Shown here: positions 35,081 to 47,551 of the stretch, piece by piece
Layout of the letters: the number at the start of each line of letters is the position of its first letter
How positions within the stretch are numbered: the stretch's first letter is position 1
NCBI RefSeq assembly: GCF_022376445.1
Contig: NW_025955201.1
Location: forward strand, 1-59,264
Reading direction: 5' to 3'
Length of the DNA stretch: 59,264 nt
Source: Fomitopsis serialis
Lineage: Eukaryota; Basidiomycota; Agaricomycetes; Polyporales; Fomitopsidaceae
Position numbers and translations under genes: made by a program
Notes under the pieces: model-generated
What the model was told of the DNA's origin: nothing
Seen by the model: the letters and a program-made list of their open reading frames with translations, nothing else
The model's database searches: none

Positions 35081-35090
35081 CGTTATATAC
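35081..35090 (-). promoter_or_regulatory. TATA-like element of alcohol dehydrogenase copy 1
   Basis: GTATATAACG on the minus strand, about 75 bp upstream of the ATG at 35006. Confidence 0.4.
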
Positions 35091-37414
35091 CACGACCGCG
35101 AGCAGAGCGCAGACGAGACTTCCCGCGGACGATGTAATGTTCAGTACAGATGTGTGGGAAAGGGAGACGGAGGTCAATGTGGGTTTTGATGTGCTTGCGG
35201 GAACTACGGGATCTGCTTCAGTGTGCAATCCTATGAGGGGTCGTGCGACGCGGAGGTTGGAAGAGCCAAGAGGTAAGTATGGTACTGTCATATCTTCCCG
35301 CCGCGGATGTCTGCACACGCCGTACCGCTTCTAGTTCGCTGCCGCGTACGCGCCGGTGCCGGCGCACATCGCATCGCTGGTACATGTGAATCACATCATG
35401 AAGGTTCGCCGAACCTTCCTATACTCGACACTGATGAGTAAGGCGGATATTGACCATGGACAAAGATCGAAGGTACGAGTCCCAACTGCCTCTGTCGTCA
35501 GCCATTCAGCTATACACTCGTCATAATCACGGAGATTTTACACACCCGAGACAGATGTACACTCCATTCGATTAACGGCGTTACAGAAAGACACAGTCTC
35601 GGTATGATGCATGAGGCCTGAGGGCGCTCACCGTGACTGGGATGGAAACGATCGTGTCTAACGACATAAGTTACCCGGGTCAATTCGACTGATTGAAAGC
35701 CTGCAACTTGAAGGTGAGAAAGTCACGGTAGACGTCTGTACTTATTGAGCACCATTCGCGCCGGACACCCTCTGAAAAGTCTCGTTTCAAATTGAACGGT
35801 TGACACCGAGTTACAATGTCAACAGTACCTGCACGGCGCATGATCAGAAATCGTACATCATAGTAGCTTGGAGGCGTTCCCGCACCGACATCGATGACTG
35901 GCACCATCCTTGTTTAAGTCAGTACAGTATCACTACTCACCAGACATAGTGGGTCCTCCTCCAGGGACTCGGAGTGACGGAGGGCGACGCGCGGGGAGTG
36001 TGACGGAGTTGTGACTGATCATTTGTCCCTCCGACTCAGGTGACCAAGTCGGACGGCGGTCGCGACTCGACCAGCCTGGCAGCGAGAACTCATGCACATG
36101 TCTGCTACTTCGCTCCCCAGATATATGTGGACGGTTGCTTCGACCTTGACAATTTTTTTACATTGGAATATCCTCGTCTGATATCGCACAGTGGAGTTCT
36201 GTATGTAGCAGGCTACGCATGCCTCACTATCGGTGTCCTCTTTCTCTGGATCTGTCCTGCAACGTCTGGCTTCGGTCAACATGTACTGAACACACAAGCT
36301 CTGACTTACCGACCGGATATCGACTCGTACCAGTCTCAGGCGAGTCTCCAAAATTCCCTTCGATTGCAAGCGAGATACCAATAGTTCTGACAGTAGGTTC
36401 ATCTAGTTCCGTAACCGTGGGCGGCAAGTTTTGACACGATAGGCCAGATACGACAGTGGTCTTGCAGCCTTCATCTCTCTTGACACGGCCCACATTGAAC
36501 AGAAGGAAGCGATGATACGCAGTCTGTGTCTCTGGCTGTCAAGCACCGGACACTCGGCCCTCTCGCCCTGCAATTTAGTGGTAGGCCAAACCCACAACAC
36601 GGAAGGAGCTGGTGCGCCGGCTGAGTGGACGACGTGAGCTTGGGGTCTTTCCAGGGTCTTTATTTCGAGCGAGGCTCCGAGGCGATGCTATTACACGGTC
36701 ACGTGGGCGTGTCATTGGCAAGTTGCTCCGTTCCGCATCGTTCTGTCTCCTGTCTCCGCGCGAGAGGGAGGCACGTTCATCACGAAGACGAAGCATTCTT
36801 CGCACTGCCTTATTACTTTCCGTGTCTCTGTCGCCCAGGATCAATGGTGCTTTGCCGGGCACGAGGCGAGCCTGAGCACGGAAGACGCGGCTACCAACCG
36901 CGCATTCGCCTCTCCTGCCTACCTATCCACGGTGCGGATCTACTGGGGGACGCGCATCGATGCTATTTGTGCCACGCTCCATGCAGTGTGGATCAGATTG
37001 CCTGCGGTATCGGTGGACTGCCACGCACTGGGCCCCTCGTCGTCAAACGCGTTAAATTCGCTACTCGAGCGAGCGCAGCCGCTGCGCGAGGCGCCCGTGC
37101 CAGCTGGCCCGAGAGCCGTGTTTGCTGATGTTGTGTGCGGGTGGCGGTGAGTACATATATGAGGAGGGCAGGGTGCGAGTGGATGGAGGAGGTAGGCTTT
37201 CCTCTCATCCTTCATGCGGCTGTACACCTATCCGTTGATACTGCCGTCTATCTGCGTTTCGTAAGGCGCGCGGGCGTCACGGGCGCACGAGAGTGCCCGC
37301 ACTCTCCGTCTGGGACGTTCTAAGCTCTCTCAACTTCAGTACAGCTCGCCGTCACTGCCCTCGTTATCCCCAATCTCATCATCCAATTCTGAGTCCCCGT
37401 TGAAGACTAAAAAC
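35091..37414. other. Gene-poor region upstream of the copper-fist gene
   Basis: No gene is assigned in 2.3 kb. A plus-strand frame at 36040-36384 contains a hydrophobic stretch (GVLYVAGYACLTIGVLFLW) that could be a membrane helix from a decayed transporter; there is no other support. A minus-strand frame at 35680-35907 is unassigned. Frames at 36575-37128 are GC-rich and have no motif. The last few hundred bases probably include the promoter of the copper-fist gene. Confidence 0.4.
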
Positions 37415-39473
37415 ATGGTGTGTAATTATTTTCCTCAGCTGCTAGTGAACATGCTCACGGTTTTGTAAGGTTTTTGTTGGCGAGAAGAAGTATGCATGGT
37501 GCGTATACCGGAGGCGCCCCGTACACAACTCAATCTAACCTTCTCCGCGACTCAGTGAGAGCTGCATCAAAGGTCACCGGTCCTCTACGTGCCAGCACAT
37601 CGACCGCCCGCTCTACGAGATTAAGAAAAAGGGCCGCCCGGCCACGCAATGCGAGCACTGTAGGGAGCTCCGCAAAACCAAACAAGTCCATGTCAAGTGC
37701 ATGTGCGCGTCCAAGGATAGCCTGAACGACTCCGTTGTGCACAACCCTGCTTCGGGTCCCTCGACCGTGAGAGAAGGTGACTTTCCGCGACTCATCTGGT
37801 GCCAGGCCACGCGAGACTGACTTTCAAGGCCTGTCGTCTTGTGTTTGGGCCAGGTAACTCCAAGATCTCGGCGAGCGCCGCGTTTCCCAGCGGGCTGCCG
37901 CCCGAAGTGCTGGGAGCGTCGGTCGCGTTGCACTCCGCAATCTCGGACGGCTCAGACTCCGAGAACAGTACGTGTCGTTGGTGTACCACTTGCCACATGT
38001 AACATATGTCTTGCAGGTCATGCTTCCCCTGCCCTGAGTGAATGCGATCACAGCGGAAAATGTGATTGCGCTACTACTCGTGGGCTGCGTCACAAGGGGA
38101 AAGCCCCGGTTCGTCCTCGTCGAGGAAGCACTGCGCAGGTCACATCTCCGCACGGCTCCAGGGAGCCACCTATCGCTGGGCCTGCTGGGATTGTTGCTTC
38201 TGCTCATGGTCCAGGACACCGCCCGGTATTACCTCGACCGCCCCCACCAGAGCGTGAGGCCTCCCTCCACCCGTCTGCTATTGCCACTTCCCATGTTTCT
38301 CGCTCACGACGCCAATCTCATGGCCAGCCGTATAGCCCGTACGAAATGGCATACGAGCAGGCGCGCGGAGGCGACGAATATGACAGCAGAAGAGCGAACA
38401 CGGTTCTTCCAGACAGCGGCTCTGCCACGTCCCTCCAGGATTTCCAGTCATGGACGAACTCTCTCGCTACGTCCTCCACAAGCGCATTCTTCTCAGCGAA
38501 CGATTCTCTGTGTGGCTGTGGCCCTACCTGCGCGTGCCCTGGATGCATCGAACACCGCGGTCCAGACGTTCTCCTAGGCGCGCCTTGCACCGATCCGAAC
38601 ACGTGCATCGCCTGCCTCGAGTATGGTATGCTAGGGATGCCGGTTCCAAGCCCGCCAGACGTTCCGGCGTACGAAGCAGCCCAGGCGCAGAACGTGGACG
38701 AGTGGCTGCGCCAGATGGCGGACACCGAGCCTCCAATGCAGCCCCAGTCGTCAATACCAGCGCAGCTCTCATCGTCGTTCACTCAGTCGTCCGTACCCCC
38801 TTCCCGCACACAAAACAATAGTCGGACGTCACCTCAGCAGGTCCCCTCGCCTTCCGGCGCCGCCGGCCTCCCTGGAAGCCACGAGGCCGATATGCCATAC
38901 GATCCCGCCCTCCTTCGGACTTACGCGCTTTGGAACGATCTCCGTGATGCGCGGACACGTTCCCGGCCTGCGCAGGGCGAATGGGACGAGCAGGACGAGC
39001 TCGGTCACACGCAGCAGGTCACAGACGCGGAGGGTTACAGCGGCCGATGCCAGTGTCCCGCGGGGATGTGTGCATGCCCGGTAGAGTGCTGTAGGGGTGG
39101 CAGAACCACGTTCGCGCTGAGCGCTGAGCGCAACGCGGGTTGCTGTCGTCCGTCATCGACACCGTCCTCTTCCTCGTCGGCGCTCCGGCAGAACTCCCGA
39201 CAGACCGTGGGTACAAGCGCACAGCAGCCCGAACCGATCACAGAGGCTTGGGCGATGCAAGGCACCAGCGGGACAGCGGGAGAAGGCGGCGTCGTCGACT
39301 GGGGCGCACTGGACGTACCCCGGGTAACGCTCAGCCGCGCGTCCTCGCACTGGTCGCAGTCGTCCGCGGGCCACTCGCCCTCCTCGTCGTCGTCCCTTGG
39401 GTCTGCGCTTGTGGTGCCGAGTCCTCCGGGTACGTCGGGGAGCGGGCGCTCGTCGTGCTGCTCGAACCGGTAG
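37415..39473 (+). CDS. Copper-fist transcription factor (Mac1/Ace1/Cuf1-like)
   Basis: Copper-responsive DNA-binding regulator. Its first coding exon is the ATG alone (37415-37417); exon 2 (37470-37498) gives VFVGEKKYAC, and exon 3 from 37556 gives ESCIKGHRSSTCQH, then RGRP-like KKGRPATQCEHCR. This is the complete N-terminal copper fist with CxxC..CxH zinc and copper ligands and the minor-groove GRP motif. Downstream are two Cys-rich blocks: CGCGPTCACPGC (near 38510-38550) and CQCPAGMCACPVECC (near 39050-39095). They are probably Cu(I)-binding regulatory clusters. The C-terminus is Ser-rich and ends CCSNR. An intron near 37774-37853 is needed to keep frame (VREGNSKIS). About 620 residues. It could activate under copper excess or starvation; sequence alone does not decide. 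Confidence 0.93.
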
Positions 39474-39869
39474 ACTTAGACGTGACTGTATGATATGCTG
39501 ATATACTATTGGATAAGGTTGGAAAGTGGAACTGGGAAGCAGCATACGAGGAGGTTGACAGATCCGGCGGATCCCGGCCGGAGGGCAGGCTACTTGGACG
39601 ATGCTGACCATCTATTAGTCAACAAGTAGGAAGTTATGCGTACGGTTGTTTCCTACTTCGGGCTCGATTAACTCGACAACACCGTTGTTCTTGTGAAGTT
39701 CTGACTTAATGAATGCCTTCGTTCTGACGCAAAATGAGCATGAAACGCGCTACCGCCAGCTCTTTCGCAAGCGTCTACTTTACAAGCTTTACGTCGCCGA
39801 AACATCTTTCGAAAGTACTTCTCTAGTTAAGCACCCCCTCCGTCTATTCCTCCAAAAATGCACTCGAAT
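39474..39869. other. Convergent 3' region
   Basis: The 3' flanks of the copper-fist gene and alcohol dehydrogenase copy 2. A plus-strand frame at 39709-40026 is a shadow of the gene on the other strand at its right end. Confidence 0.5.
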
Positions 39870-41139
39870 CTACGTGGGTACAGGAAGAATGTCCTGCGTC
39901 AACACGTATCGGTACTTGACGTCGCCCTTCTTCACGGCTTCAAGCGCTGCCTTCACCTGGCTCATCGGCAACTCCTGCACCCAAGGCTTGATCCCCTTCT
40001 CCGCGGCCAGCTTCAACATGGCATAGCAGTCAGTCTTCGAGCCGAGGTGCGACCCGCCCATGAAACCGCCGTTCGTCTGCAGGTCGAACGCATGCATGGG
40101 CGGCAGCGGGTTGTCGACGTCGGGGAGGCCGACGTTCACGAACTTGCCGTGTACACGGAGCATGGAGAGGTAGGTGCGCAATGGCCGGTCAGGGCGGAAG
40201 ACGTCGATGGTCGAGATGAAAATGTCGAGCTTGCCGGCGTACGGCTTTTGGAAGCCCTGCAATAATACAATATGATGAGTGACTCGGACGCGAGATGCGG
40301 AGCCTGATGGTGGGTAGTTACCTCGTCGTGTGTGTCGACGATATGGTCTGCGCCCATCTTCCGCGCATCGTCGGCCTTGCTCGGGCTGTGGGTGAAGACA
40401 TAGACCTCCGCACCCAATGCCTTCGCAAACATGATGGCGTAGTGCCCGAGGCCGCCGATGCCCATGACGCCGACCTTCTTCCCTGGGCCCGCTCCGTGTC
40501 GGTACAAGGGTGCGAAGACAGTCAGACCGGCACAGAACATCGACGCAGCGTCCTTCAGCTCAATCTCGTCTGGGATCTTGAACACGAACTGCTGGTGTGC
40601 GCGAATGCCTGTCGAGTAGCCGCCCTGAGTGTTCACCCCGTCTGGGTATACGTCGTTCTATGAAGCGTCGGCACGTTAACAGGTTACTGTCTGCGAGATC
40701 ATACGGGACTCACGTAGGTGTGCACTGTTCCATCCATGCAGTAGTTCTCGTCGTCTTCCTCGCAGAACGCGCACTTCCCGCAGCTAGCGACTTGTGCGCC
40801 GACGCCGACACGGTCGCCCGGCTTGAACTCACTGACCTGGGCACCGACGCGTGTCACGATACCGACGATTTCGTGACCGACAATCAGGGGTAGTTTGATC
40901 TTCCCCCATCCCTGCGTGAGCATATGGATATCGGACCCACAGACTCCGCAGTGCGTGATCGCGACCTCGACATCGTCCTCTCGGAATGTCTTGGGAGTGA
41001 ACGAGACCAAGTCGAGCGTGCTCCATGCGGAGGGATCTGGAGTAGCGCGCGAAAGGCGAACGAGGGTTCAGCGCTTAAACGGACGATGGTGTATGTGGCT
41101 TCGCTGACCAGTGAGGGCGTAACCCTTAAATTCTGCCAT
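39870..41139 (-). CDS. Zinc alcohol dehydrogenase, CAD/ADH6-like, copy 2
   Basis: NADP-dependent cinnamyl-alcohol-dehydrogenase-type enzyme that interconverts aldehydes and alcohols. The start at 41139 gives MAEFKGYALT, joined across an intron (about 41033-41104) to DPSAWSTLDL. Then come CGVCGSDIHM (catalytic-zinc Cys), GHEIVGIV, and CGKCAFCEEDDENYC with the four structural-zinc cysteines. The NAD(P) loop is GIGGLGHYAIMFAKALGA. Later segments are HSPSKADDARKMGADH and VNVGLPDVDNPLPP, and the C-terminus is DILPVPT at 39870. Introns near 40262-40325 and 40657-40712. The family supports lignin-derived aromatic aldehyde metabolism in wood-decay fungi, but that role is inferred here. Confidence 0.92.
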
Positions 41140-42717
41140 GGTGAACGAGGAGGGCGGGGGATGTCAGTATCAGAAGCACGAGGGATGCCGACCTCAGTGC
41201 GCAGCATGTTGCTCTTATACCGTCGTCGCGAGAGGATCGTGCGGCCGGATAAGTTCGGGGATCGGCCAGCAAGGATGTGGGCGGGCGCATGGATGATAGT
41301 GGACCCGATGGTCGATATCCGGCATGGAAGGGCGAAGCCAGCGCGGAATAACTGATTTGGCCACACGCCCAGCATGGTATCTCGCATACTGCTGTCAGTC
41401 TGCGAGGATACGTATGTTCAAGTTGCGGACTGCTCTGAACTTCGTCTGGTGAAACATCAACGGTCAAATTGTGCAATGTTATATGGAACAGACCACAAAC
41501 TGCAGTTGTGCACCACTACCAAACTGGAATGACTAAGTTAGGAGAAGCGCGCTGCGGGAATATTTGGGGCTCGCTGCAACTGATAAAAGTGCAGCCGATG
41601 ACCGTCATTACTCATGGTCAATGTCGATTACTTGACAGCACAGCCACAACGGACTTTGCGATCGATCGATCGCTGCAAGTGATCCGCGCAAATGCATTCC
41701 GACTGGGCCCGCGCCTGTCCTGGACACTCCGTTGTCAACGTTCAGGGCTTGCAGTAGCATATGCATCGCGCGATAAGAACTCCTATTGGTATAAATGAAG
41801 ATCATGAGCATACACGCCCACGGGGCACTCATTGCTCCGAGAAAACGCGACACGATGACTGGAAGTGCATGACACAGCGGTGTGTTTTCCTCCGTCAGTC
41901 GCGGGGGAGCCTCTGGGAGCCTGCCTCTGGCCTGCCTCGTGTTGGCTAGAATCTCGGATTGATAACCATGCGTCTGGTGTGTGAAAAGGGATGAACCGTA
42001 GAGTAGTAGCCTGGATTCGGCTGCGTCATAGACGGCAACTGGTGTGAATTCAAACGAAAATCAGGATATGTATGAGTGAGCCCAGCGTACGAGCATGTTG
42101 AAATGCATAACATGCTTTGGTGGTGATGGTGGCTATATAGACTCGACTGTGACCCTATGTTCTTCTTTCGGAACAGAGTCCCAATAGATCCACTTTTTTC
42201 CTATTTGAAGGCAACCCCATCAGCTTCCATGCACCGCACCCGGAGGTTCTGAGTAACGGGGACGCGACTCAGGACATCATGCTATCCACCGGTGCACCAG
42301 GGCCGTCGATTCCCGTCCGCGAAGGTCCTGTCAGCTGCAAGGCTTGTCGAAAGGTGTCACACGCCTTGAAAGGCCGGGACACTGCACTAAATATTTCACC
42401 AATGGTGGCAGTAGCAACATCATTGTGTTGTGCCCGTCTTCGGAGCCTTTTTTACTGTCGTTAGTCCTGGAAGAGACACTTTCCGAACCTTGACGAGGGT
42501 CAGCTTTCCCCGAACGAGGTACGTATCTGGCCGGAAATACCGGCCCGGTTTAGATCTGATCTCGCGCTACCTCCTCATTCAAGCGCTCAAAGCTTCGACG
42601 TCGGATCTAGAATCGGATGTGGTCCTCCGGCTCGAATCAGTAAGAAATATGGCATACACAAATAGATCTCGGTCCGATTATATTTTTACATCTCAACTGT
42701 CCATACAATTACATATT
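41140..42717. other. Gene-poor region
   Basis: About 1.6 kb without a recognised gene. A minus-strand TATA-like CGGTATAAGAG near 41211-41223 lies about 75 bp upstream of the ADH start. Short open frames elsewhere are unsupported. Confidence 0.45.
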
Positions 42718-44915
42718 TCACTCAAAATCGTCGAACCCTGCACTAGGTCCTCCTGCGGTGAACTGCACGACATGGACGCCGGTGGTTGCAGCGGTGTCAT
42801 CATCGACATCGAGTTCGCCCTTAGCCATGTACACCTGTGCCGCCCCTCTTCTTCGCCCATGATCACGTCCGCAGGCTCGTCGTCATCCTGGTCTTGTACG
42901 GGAGCCAGGAAGTCCAAACAACCCTTCCAGCACCCTCGCCACCGCACAGGCACACCCGCGCCGTCGCACTCCGCCCTCACGTCCGTCCCCACGATCTCGC
43001 GCTCCCAGGTGAACCGCTCTTCCCCATGTTTGACGAATACCGGGATGCGCCCGTCCACCCAGTCCCCGTCCGGCGTGCGATGGACAGGCGAGGGACACAC
43101 CCCGATGCTCGGAGGAGGCTCTTCCGCGTCATCCGCATCGGGAGTAAGAGGTGGACGCGTTGTGTCCGCGGACGGGTGCCGGGCTTTCTTGGACGGCGAC
43201 GGCTGTGCGGCGGGCTTGGCGACAGTGGAGGGGAGGCATGCGCGGAGGGTAGCAACGAAGGTTGGAGGCAGGCTGCGGTCCGTTCCCGAGAAGGGTAGCG
43301 CATAGAACGTTTCCAGTACCGTCTCTGGGCGCCGCTCACCTCGCTTCTTCGAGCCGGCAACGGGCGAGAGCAGGAGGCGGAGGCAGAGCTCGGTGAGTGG
43401 CGGGATGGTGAAATGGACCGTGGTCGGCGACACGCACGCTCGGGTCGGTTCTGAGACAGGGCGTGTATGTGCCCGGCTTGGACGAACCGGCGGATGTACA
43501 TTGTCCGGATCCTCGTCGGGAGGAGGCGGCCGAATCCAACGGTTGTTCGTGACCTGGATATTCATCGGCTGCATGCTCAGTATCTCCGAAGGGAGCCAGC
43601 GAAGCCTGTTGAATGGGATGTACAGCTCGCGAAGGTTTGTAAGTTGAGCGATCTGAGACGGCAAGACGGATATGCAGTTCGACCCTGTCATAGAGATTAC
43701 TCATGAGCACAGGCAACATTAATACGAAGGAAGGACCGACGAAGAGCAAGAATGGTTAACCCAGTCAGTTGAAACAGCTCCAGGGGAAGCGACCTGATCC
43801 GATTGCCAGACAGCCACAGCCTGAGCTCGCAGTTGTTCCCAGATGTAGAGACAGGAAGCATGGCAGATGTGGCTGTTTGCACAAGCGCGGTACTGTCGGC
43901 CTTCTGCAACAGCTTTCGGGATACGTCAGCATCGAAGAACGGCGCGGCGCGAGAGGATGACGCGGGTAGTGTGACGGAGCGCGTGAAAGGCCGGTAGGTA
44001 GGAGCAGAGGTGATGGGAATAGTGTTGTGAGTAGAATGTGAGGAAGGTAGGACGACGAGACCCGCAAGGTCGGAAATGAATGACGGTATGTAGGTGAGAG
44101 GTTTGTTCGTTAGGGACGCGTTGCTTGGAGATTTCCGGTTAGCTCGCAGCAGACAATGAACGCAGGCGGAAGCGCGAGAAGACAACGCACTGCAGGTCTA
44201 TCTCCCCATTGCCATTCTCTATCGCGCTCGCAATCTTTTCCTCCCAGATCTCCTCTTCAGTAGTCGCCAGCCGTGACGGGGGTAGCGCATCGAAGTCGTC
44301 CAAGTCGATGTCGTCGTCGTCCCCAGCATTCTGACTGAACGAACGTTCATTGAAGACCACGCTACTTTCGGCTGTCTCAGTTGACAATACAGTTGATGTT
44401 GAGTATGCGCTCGTCGCAGATACAGAACGCGACAGAGGCTTCTTCTCCCGACGGGGCGGCTCCCACGTTGCGTGTGCGGAGGCAGCGTATGGATCCATCG
44501 GTGCTAGGGAAGATATAGACGCGTTCTTTCCGTGCTCGCCGCGATGACCACTTCCGCGATGCCTCTTCGTGTGATCTTGCGAGTGGCTCCGGTGCTGCGT
44601 GCGAGGGGGTTCCGGGTGAGGACGGTCGCGTGCGCCTTTGTCGCGCTCCAAGGACGCCTTAGTGGGGTCCCATCCCAGCAGCTTCACGCGACGTTCGGAA
44701 TCGTATTGCCTTGGACGTCGTGTCCACTTATTTGAGCCTGCATATGGATCCGACGGGCCTAGAAATCCGCCGAGTGGCGTCGTGATTGGGCTCATGCTAG
44801 GCGACGAGGGCGGAGAAGAGTCGACGGGTCCGAGTGCGGGCGACGATGGAGGTGATGGGGAAGGCGAGGAGCCTGAGCTCATTGCGAAAGGGTCGTCGAG
44901 GTCGATGTCAGACAT
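42718..44915 (-). CDS. Leucine-rich-repeat protein with acidic N-terminus (unnamed fungal family)
   Basis: The start at 44915 gives MSDIDLDDPFAM. The first exon (to about 44190) is disordered, with Ser/Pro stretches, basic HRSHSQDHTKRHRG and an acidic DDDDIDLDDFDAL. The next exon has LTNKPLTYIPSFI and GNRIRSLPLELFQLTGL. After an intron near 43690 comes ISVLPSQIAQLTNLRELYIPFNRLRWLP: three or four LRR turns, enough for a short protein-binding solenoid. A long C-terminal part follows. The natural end appears to be VHVVQF...GFDDFE with TGA 42718-42720, but the main frame differs by one base near 42,840. Either a 32-base GT..AG intron or a frameshift lies there. Function unknown. The first ~110 codons and promoter are duplicated at 49.9-50.3 kb. 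Confidence 0.7.
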
Positions 44916-45586
44916 GGTGGGCGTATGATACAAAGGAAGAGGGCGGCGGCGGCGCGAGTGGGAGTGACATAAAGGGCGCGCTAGTCGCCGTACGTAAACG
45001 GTAAAGCTTTAAAGGGCCGCGCGCACATGACCGCGTCCCATTGATCCAAGGCACGCTGAGCTTCCTGAGCTCAGTCTTGAGCAAATTAAATGCAAATTCG
45101 TGGAAAGGGGAAGTCATTCAGGATGGAAGGGCTGAATATTTGAATGCTTCAGTGTTTCCAATGGTAAGTACGCAGCACTTCATGATTATTCCAGACCGTG
45201 ACTCAGGACGAACAATCGACCTCAGTAGTTAGATTAATGCTAGAGCATAATCTCTGCGTCAAGTATTCTTCCCTACGTCTCCTTGGGACTCAGTACTCAG
45301 GCTAGTAGTAACTAATCCCTCCTCCGTTCAATGTTATCTAGTATTCGAATCACACTGCAGCCTACGGCGTGTGGACTAGCCTGGCAAGCCAGCGCGAGAC
45401 CAGCCTTATGAGCACCATGACAACACCGTTTGAATGGCCTCTCGTTTTCGAACAGTCCGGGAGCCGGGTAGATCCTCACAATGCGCAGCAACTGGAGAAG
45501 GGCACTCAGGACATTCGTAAATCATCACGTTTGCAACAATGCAAGTACATGTCGCAATGCTACTCTTCCGTCCGGCACACCCCGTC
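44916..45586. other. LRR promoter and outer flank of the palindrome's left arm
   Basis: The stretch 44916-45110 is nearly repeated at 50236-50440 downstream of the LRR fragment. From about 45,300 the sequence matches, inverted, the flank after 53,833, and in direct orientation the flank at about 58,780-58,960. No gene. Confidence 0.55.
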
Positions 45587-46505
45587 CTAGCACTTCGCAC
45601 CCGGTGCTGCCGTTGTCGCATCGGTGCTCGCTGGGTAGCACTGTGCGTTAGACACTGTTACGCAGATGTTGTTCCCAAAGGGCGACCTGACGGCGTAGGA
45701 ACCGCTCGTCACCTTCCTCAACTTCTTTGACTTCCTCGACTTGCCTGTGCTGGTGTTGAGCGCAGCCATGATCGCATCCTTGCATACGGCGGCAACCTGG
45801 TCCCGCGTGTACTTGTGCGCAATGCTTGTCGCCTTTCCCTCCGCGTCGCTATCAATCCAATATGTCTTCTTCTTCAGAGGAGAGGATAGGGTCAGGCGGG
45901 AAAAGCATATGGGGCGAAGCAGCTCACCCCCTTGCCAGTGGAGTATGCCAATTGAGCGAGTCCCGTTGCTGCGTTGATCTTCATGTGCGCAGCAGTGCCC
46001 TTGTTATCAGCGTGGCCGAGCCAAGTGGACGTGAGATGCCGGCCGGACTCTGCCTTGTCGGGGCGGCCATCCAGGGTGTGCGCCTTGATTTGTGTCCATA
46101 CCGCATCTGCTTTCGCAGCGACATTCCATTCCCGTGCAGCATGGATCTATGGTACATACATCAACATTGACGCGATTTGATCAGGGACAGTGCGGGGTCC
46201 TTACAGCGGTCGCCTTCTTGCATTGAGTTGCAGATGTCGCAAGCCTCCCAGCGTAGTCTTCCTTCGCTTCGCAGCTTTCCGTGTTGAGTGAGAACCCACA
46301 GAGGCTTGCATGGACTGCATTACCAAAATTGTGAATGACAGCCTTTGGGAAACCACGACAGAGATGACGTACCACAAGAGTCACAATCTGTCAGACCTGA
46401 GCAGGCTATCACATCGTTTCGCGAAGGTATGAGTGGGACGGCCTGCGCTAAGAAGACAGTACAAAGGAGAGTGACAGTGGGGAAAAGAGCAGTAGTAAGA
46501 CGCAT
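45587..46505 (-). CDS. Small secreted cysteine-containing protein, copy 1
   Basis: Unrecognised basidiomycete secreted protein of about 245 residues. The start at 46505 gives a signal peptide (MRLTTALFPTVTLLCTVFLAQA). Exon 1 ends in TDCDSC. An intron (about 46314-46372) leads to HASLCGFSLNTESCEAKEDYAG...QCKKATA. After a second intron (about 46153-46204) comes the core: IHAARE, VWTQIKAHTLDGRPDKAESG, HLTSTW. A third intron (about 45869-45927) is followed by KTYWIDSDAEGKATSIAHKYT and a Cys-containing C-terminus (NNICVTVSNAQCYP) ending GAKC at TAG 45587-45589. It has about ten cysteines after cleavage, probably disulphide-bonded. Its TATA position reads TACAAAA where copy 2 has TATAAAA. No known family is recognised; it could be a secreted effector or wall protein. 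Confidence 0.75.
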
Positions 46506-47551
46506 GGCGGATGTACGGGACTGGTCGTTATGTTCGTGCAATAAGGAGTCCCTACGCTGGTAACTGGACGGTGAATGAGAAGGATGGCTAAGTAGTTGAA
46601 TGTATGTTAGAGCAAGGCTGCACGCGTGAAAGAGGACCGGCCTGACTTTGAACAGAACTATGTCCTGCCTTTTGTATCTGGCAACCGTCAGCCTTGACAC
46701 GCGAGCGTTGGTGGACACTCCTTGCGAGCGTTCGACCAAATGTGCCCGGTCAGCTCTCCAGGTGAGCGGTGGATTGTTACAAAGCGCCCGAACAGCGCCC
46801 TGGCAGATTATGTTATGTGGTTCGGAGGATCATCCAGCGTTGTACATGCAGCATGTTGGTCAAAATGTTACCACACACGGACAATGAGTATTCACCTTGA
46901 GCGTCCAGAGGTTTGAACTTGTAAGCCTCGCTTTGGGGTATGCTCTGGGCCAGGTGCCCGAATACAAGGACGAGCATAGGGCATATCCAGTGAATGGACA
47001 GTCTGGATCATATTTTGCCCACCATGTCTACCCTGTCGACGAGTCGGCTGCTGTGCTGCAGCACTATAGCCCACGTTCATAACGTTCGCCGCATCCAGAC
47101 GTTTCAAGAAGTCGACAACTGGCGTCTTCGAGCCCGCGCCCACCAAAGCGTTCCGTATCATACCCAGGCGAACACGTACACTGTTGTAGTGCCACACCTT
47201 TTGACCCCGCGTTCGCCGCGTCCAAACGTCTCAGGAGGCGCCTCTTGATCCAGTGCTCACCGAAGCATCTTGTAACGGTATCCGAACACCCCGAAGAACT
47301 TCAGGAAGGCATCGGACGGTGGGGCGGTCCCGATCATGAGATCAGGAAAGGGGCTGTGCGACATGCACGGCTATTGTTTTCGTTCAAAGGAGGTCACAGC
47401 ATCTCGAGGGCTCAAAAGTGTTACATCGCACCTCCTGCTACGATCTTCGACCTTGCCCGGCTTCCACAGAGAGTGAGACGCTACATTGAATAGCGTGTGA
47501 TCAGCACACTGACGTGCGTTCTCTAGCCAAAAGTACCCACCATCCGCTTCA
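46506..47551. other. Divergent promoter region with a conserved fragment
   Basis: The space between the divergent starts of secreted copy 1 and propeller copy 1. It matches 52017-53003 inverted. On the minus strand it contains open stretches conserved in the other arm: TAPPSDAFLKFFGVFGY (about 47,260-47,340) and KTPVVDFLKRLDAANV (about 47,070-47,130). A second related block (LLRRLDAANA) lies near 47,210. These could be a relic of a third gene of the unit. Confidence 0.5.
46670..46679 (-). promoter_or_regulatory. Altered TATA element of secreted copy 1
   Basis: GATACAAAAG on the minus strand, 165 bp upstream of the ATG, in the same context as GATATAAAAG at 52835-52844. A T-to-C change may weaken it. 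Confidence 0.5.

Noticed and set aside
36040..36384. Possible transporter fragment with one hydrophobic helix
   Set aside because: Only one helix and no family motif or neighbouring exons; too little to call a gene or relic.
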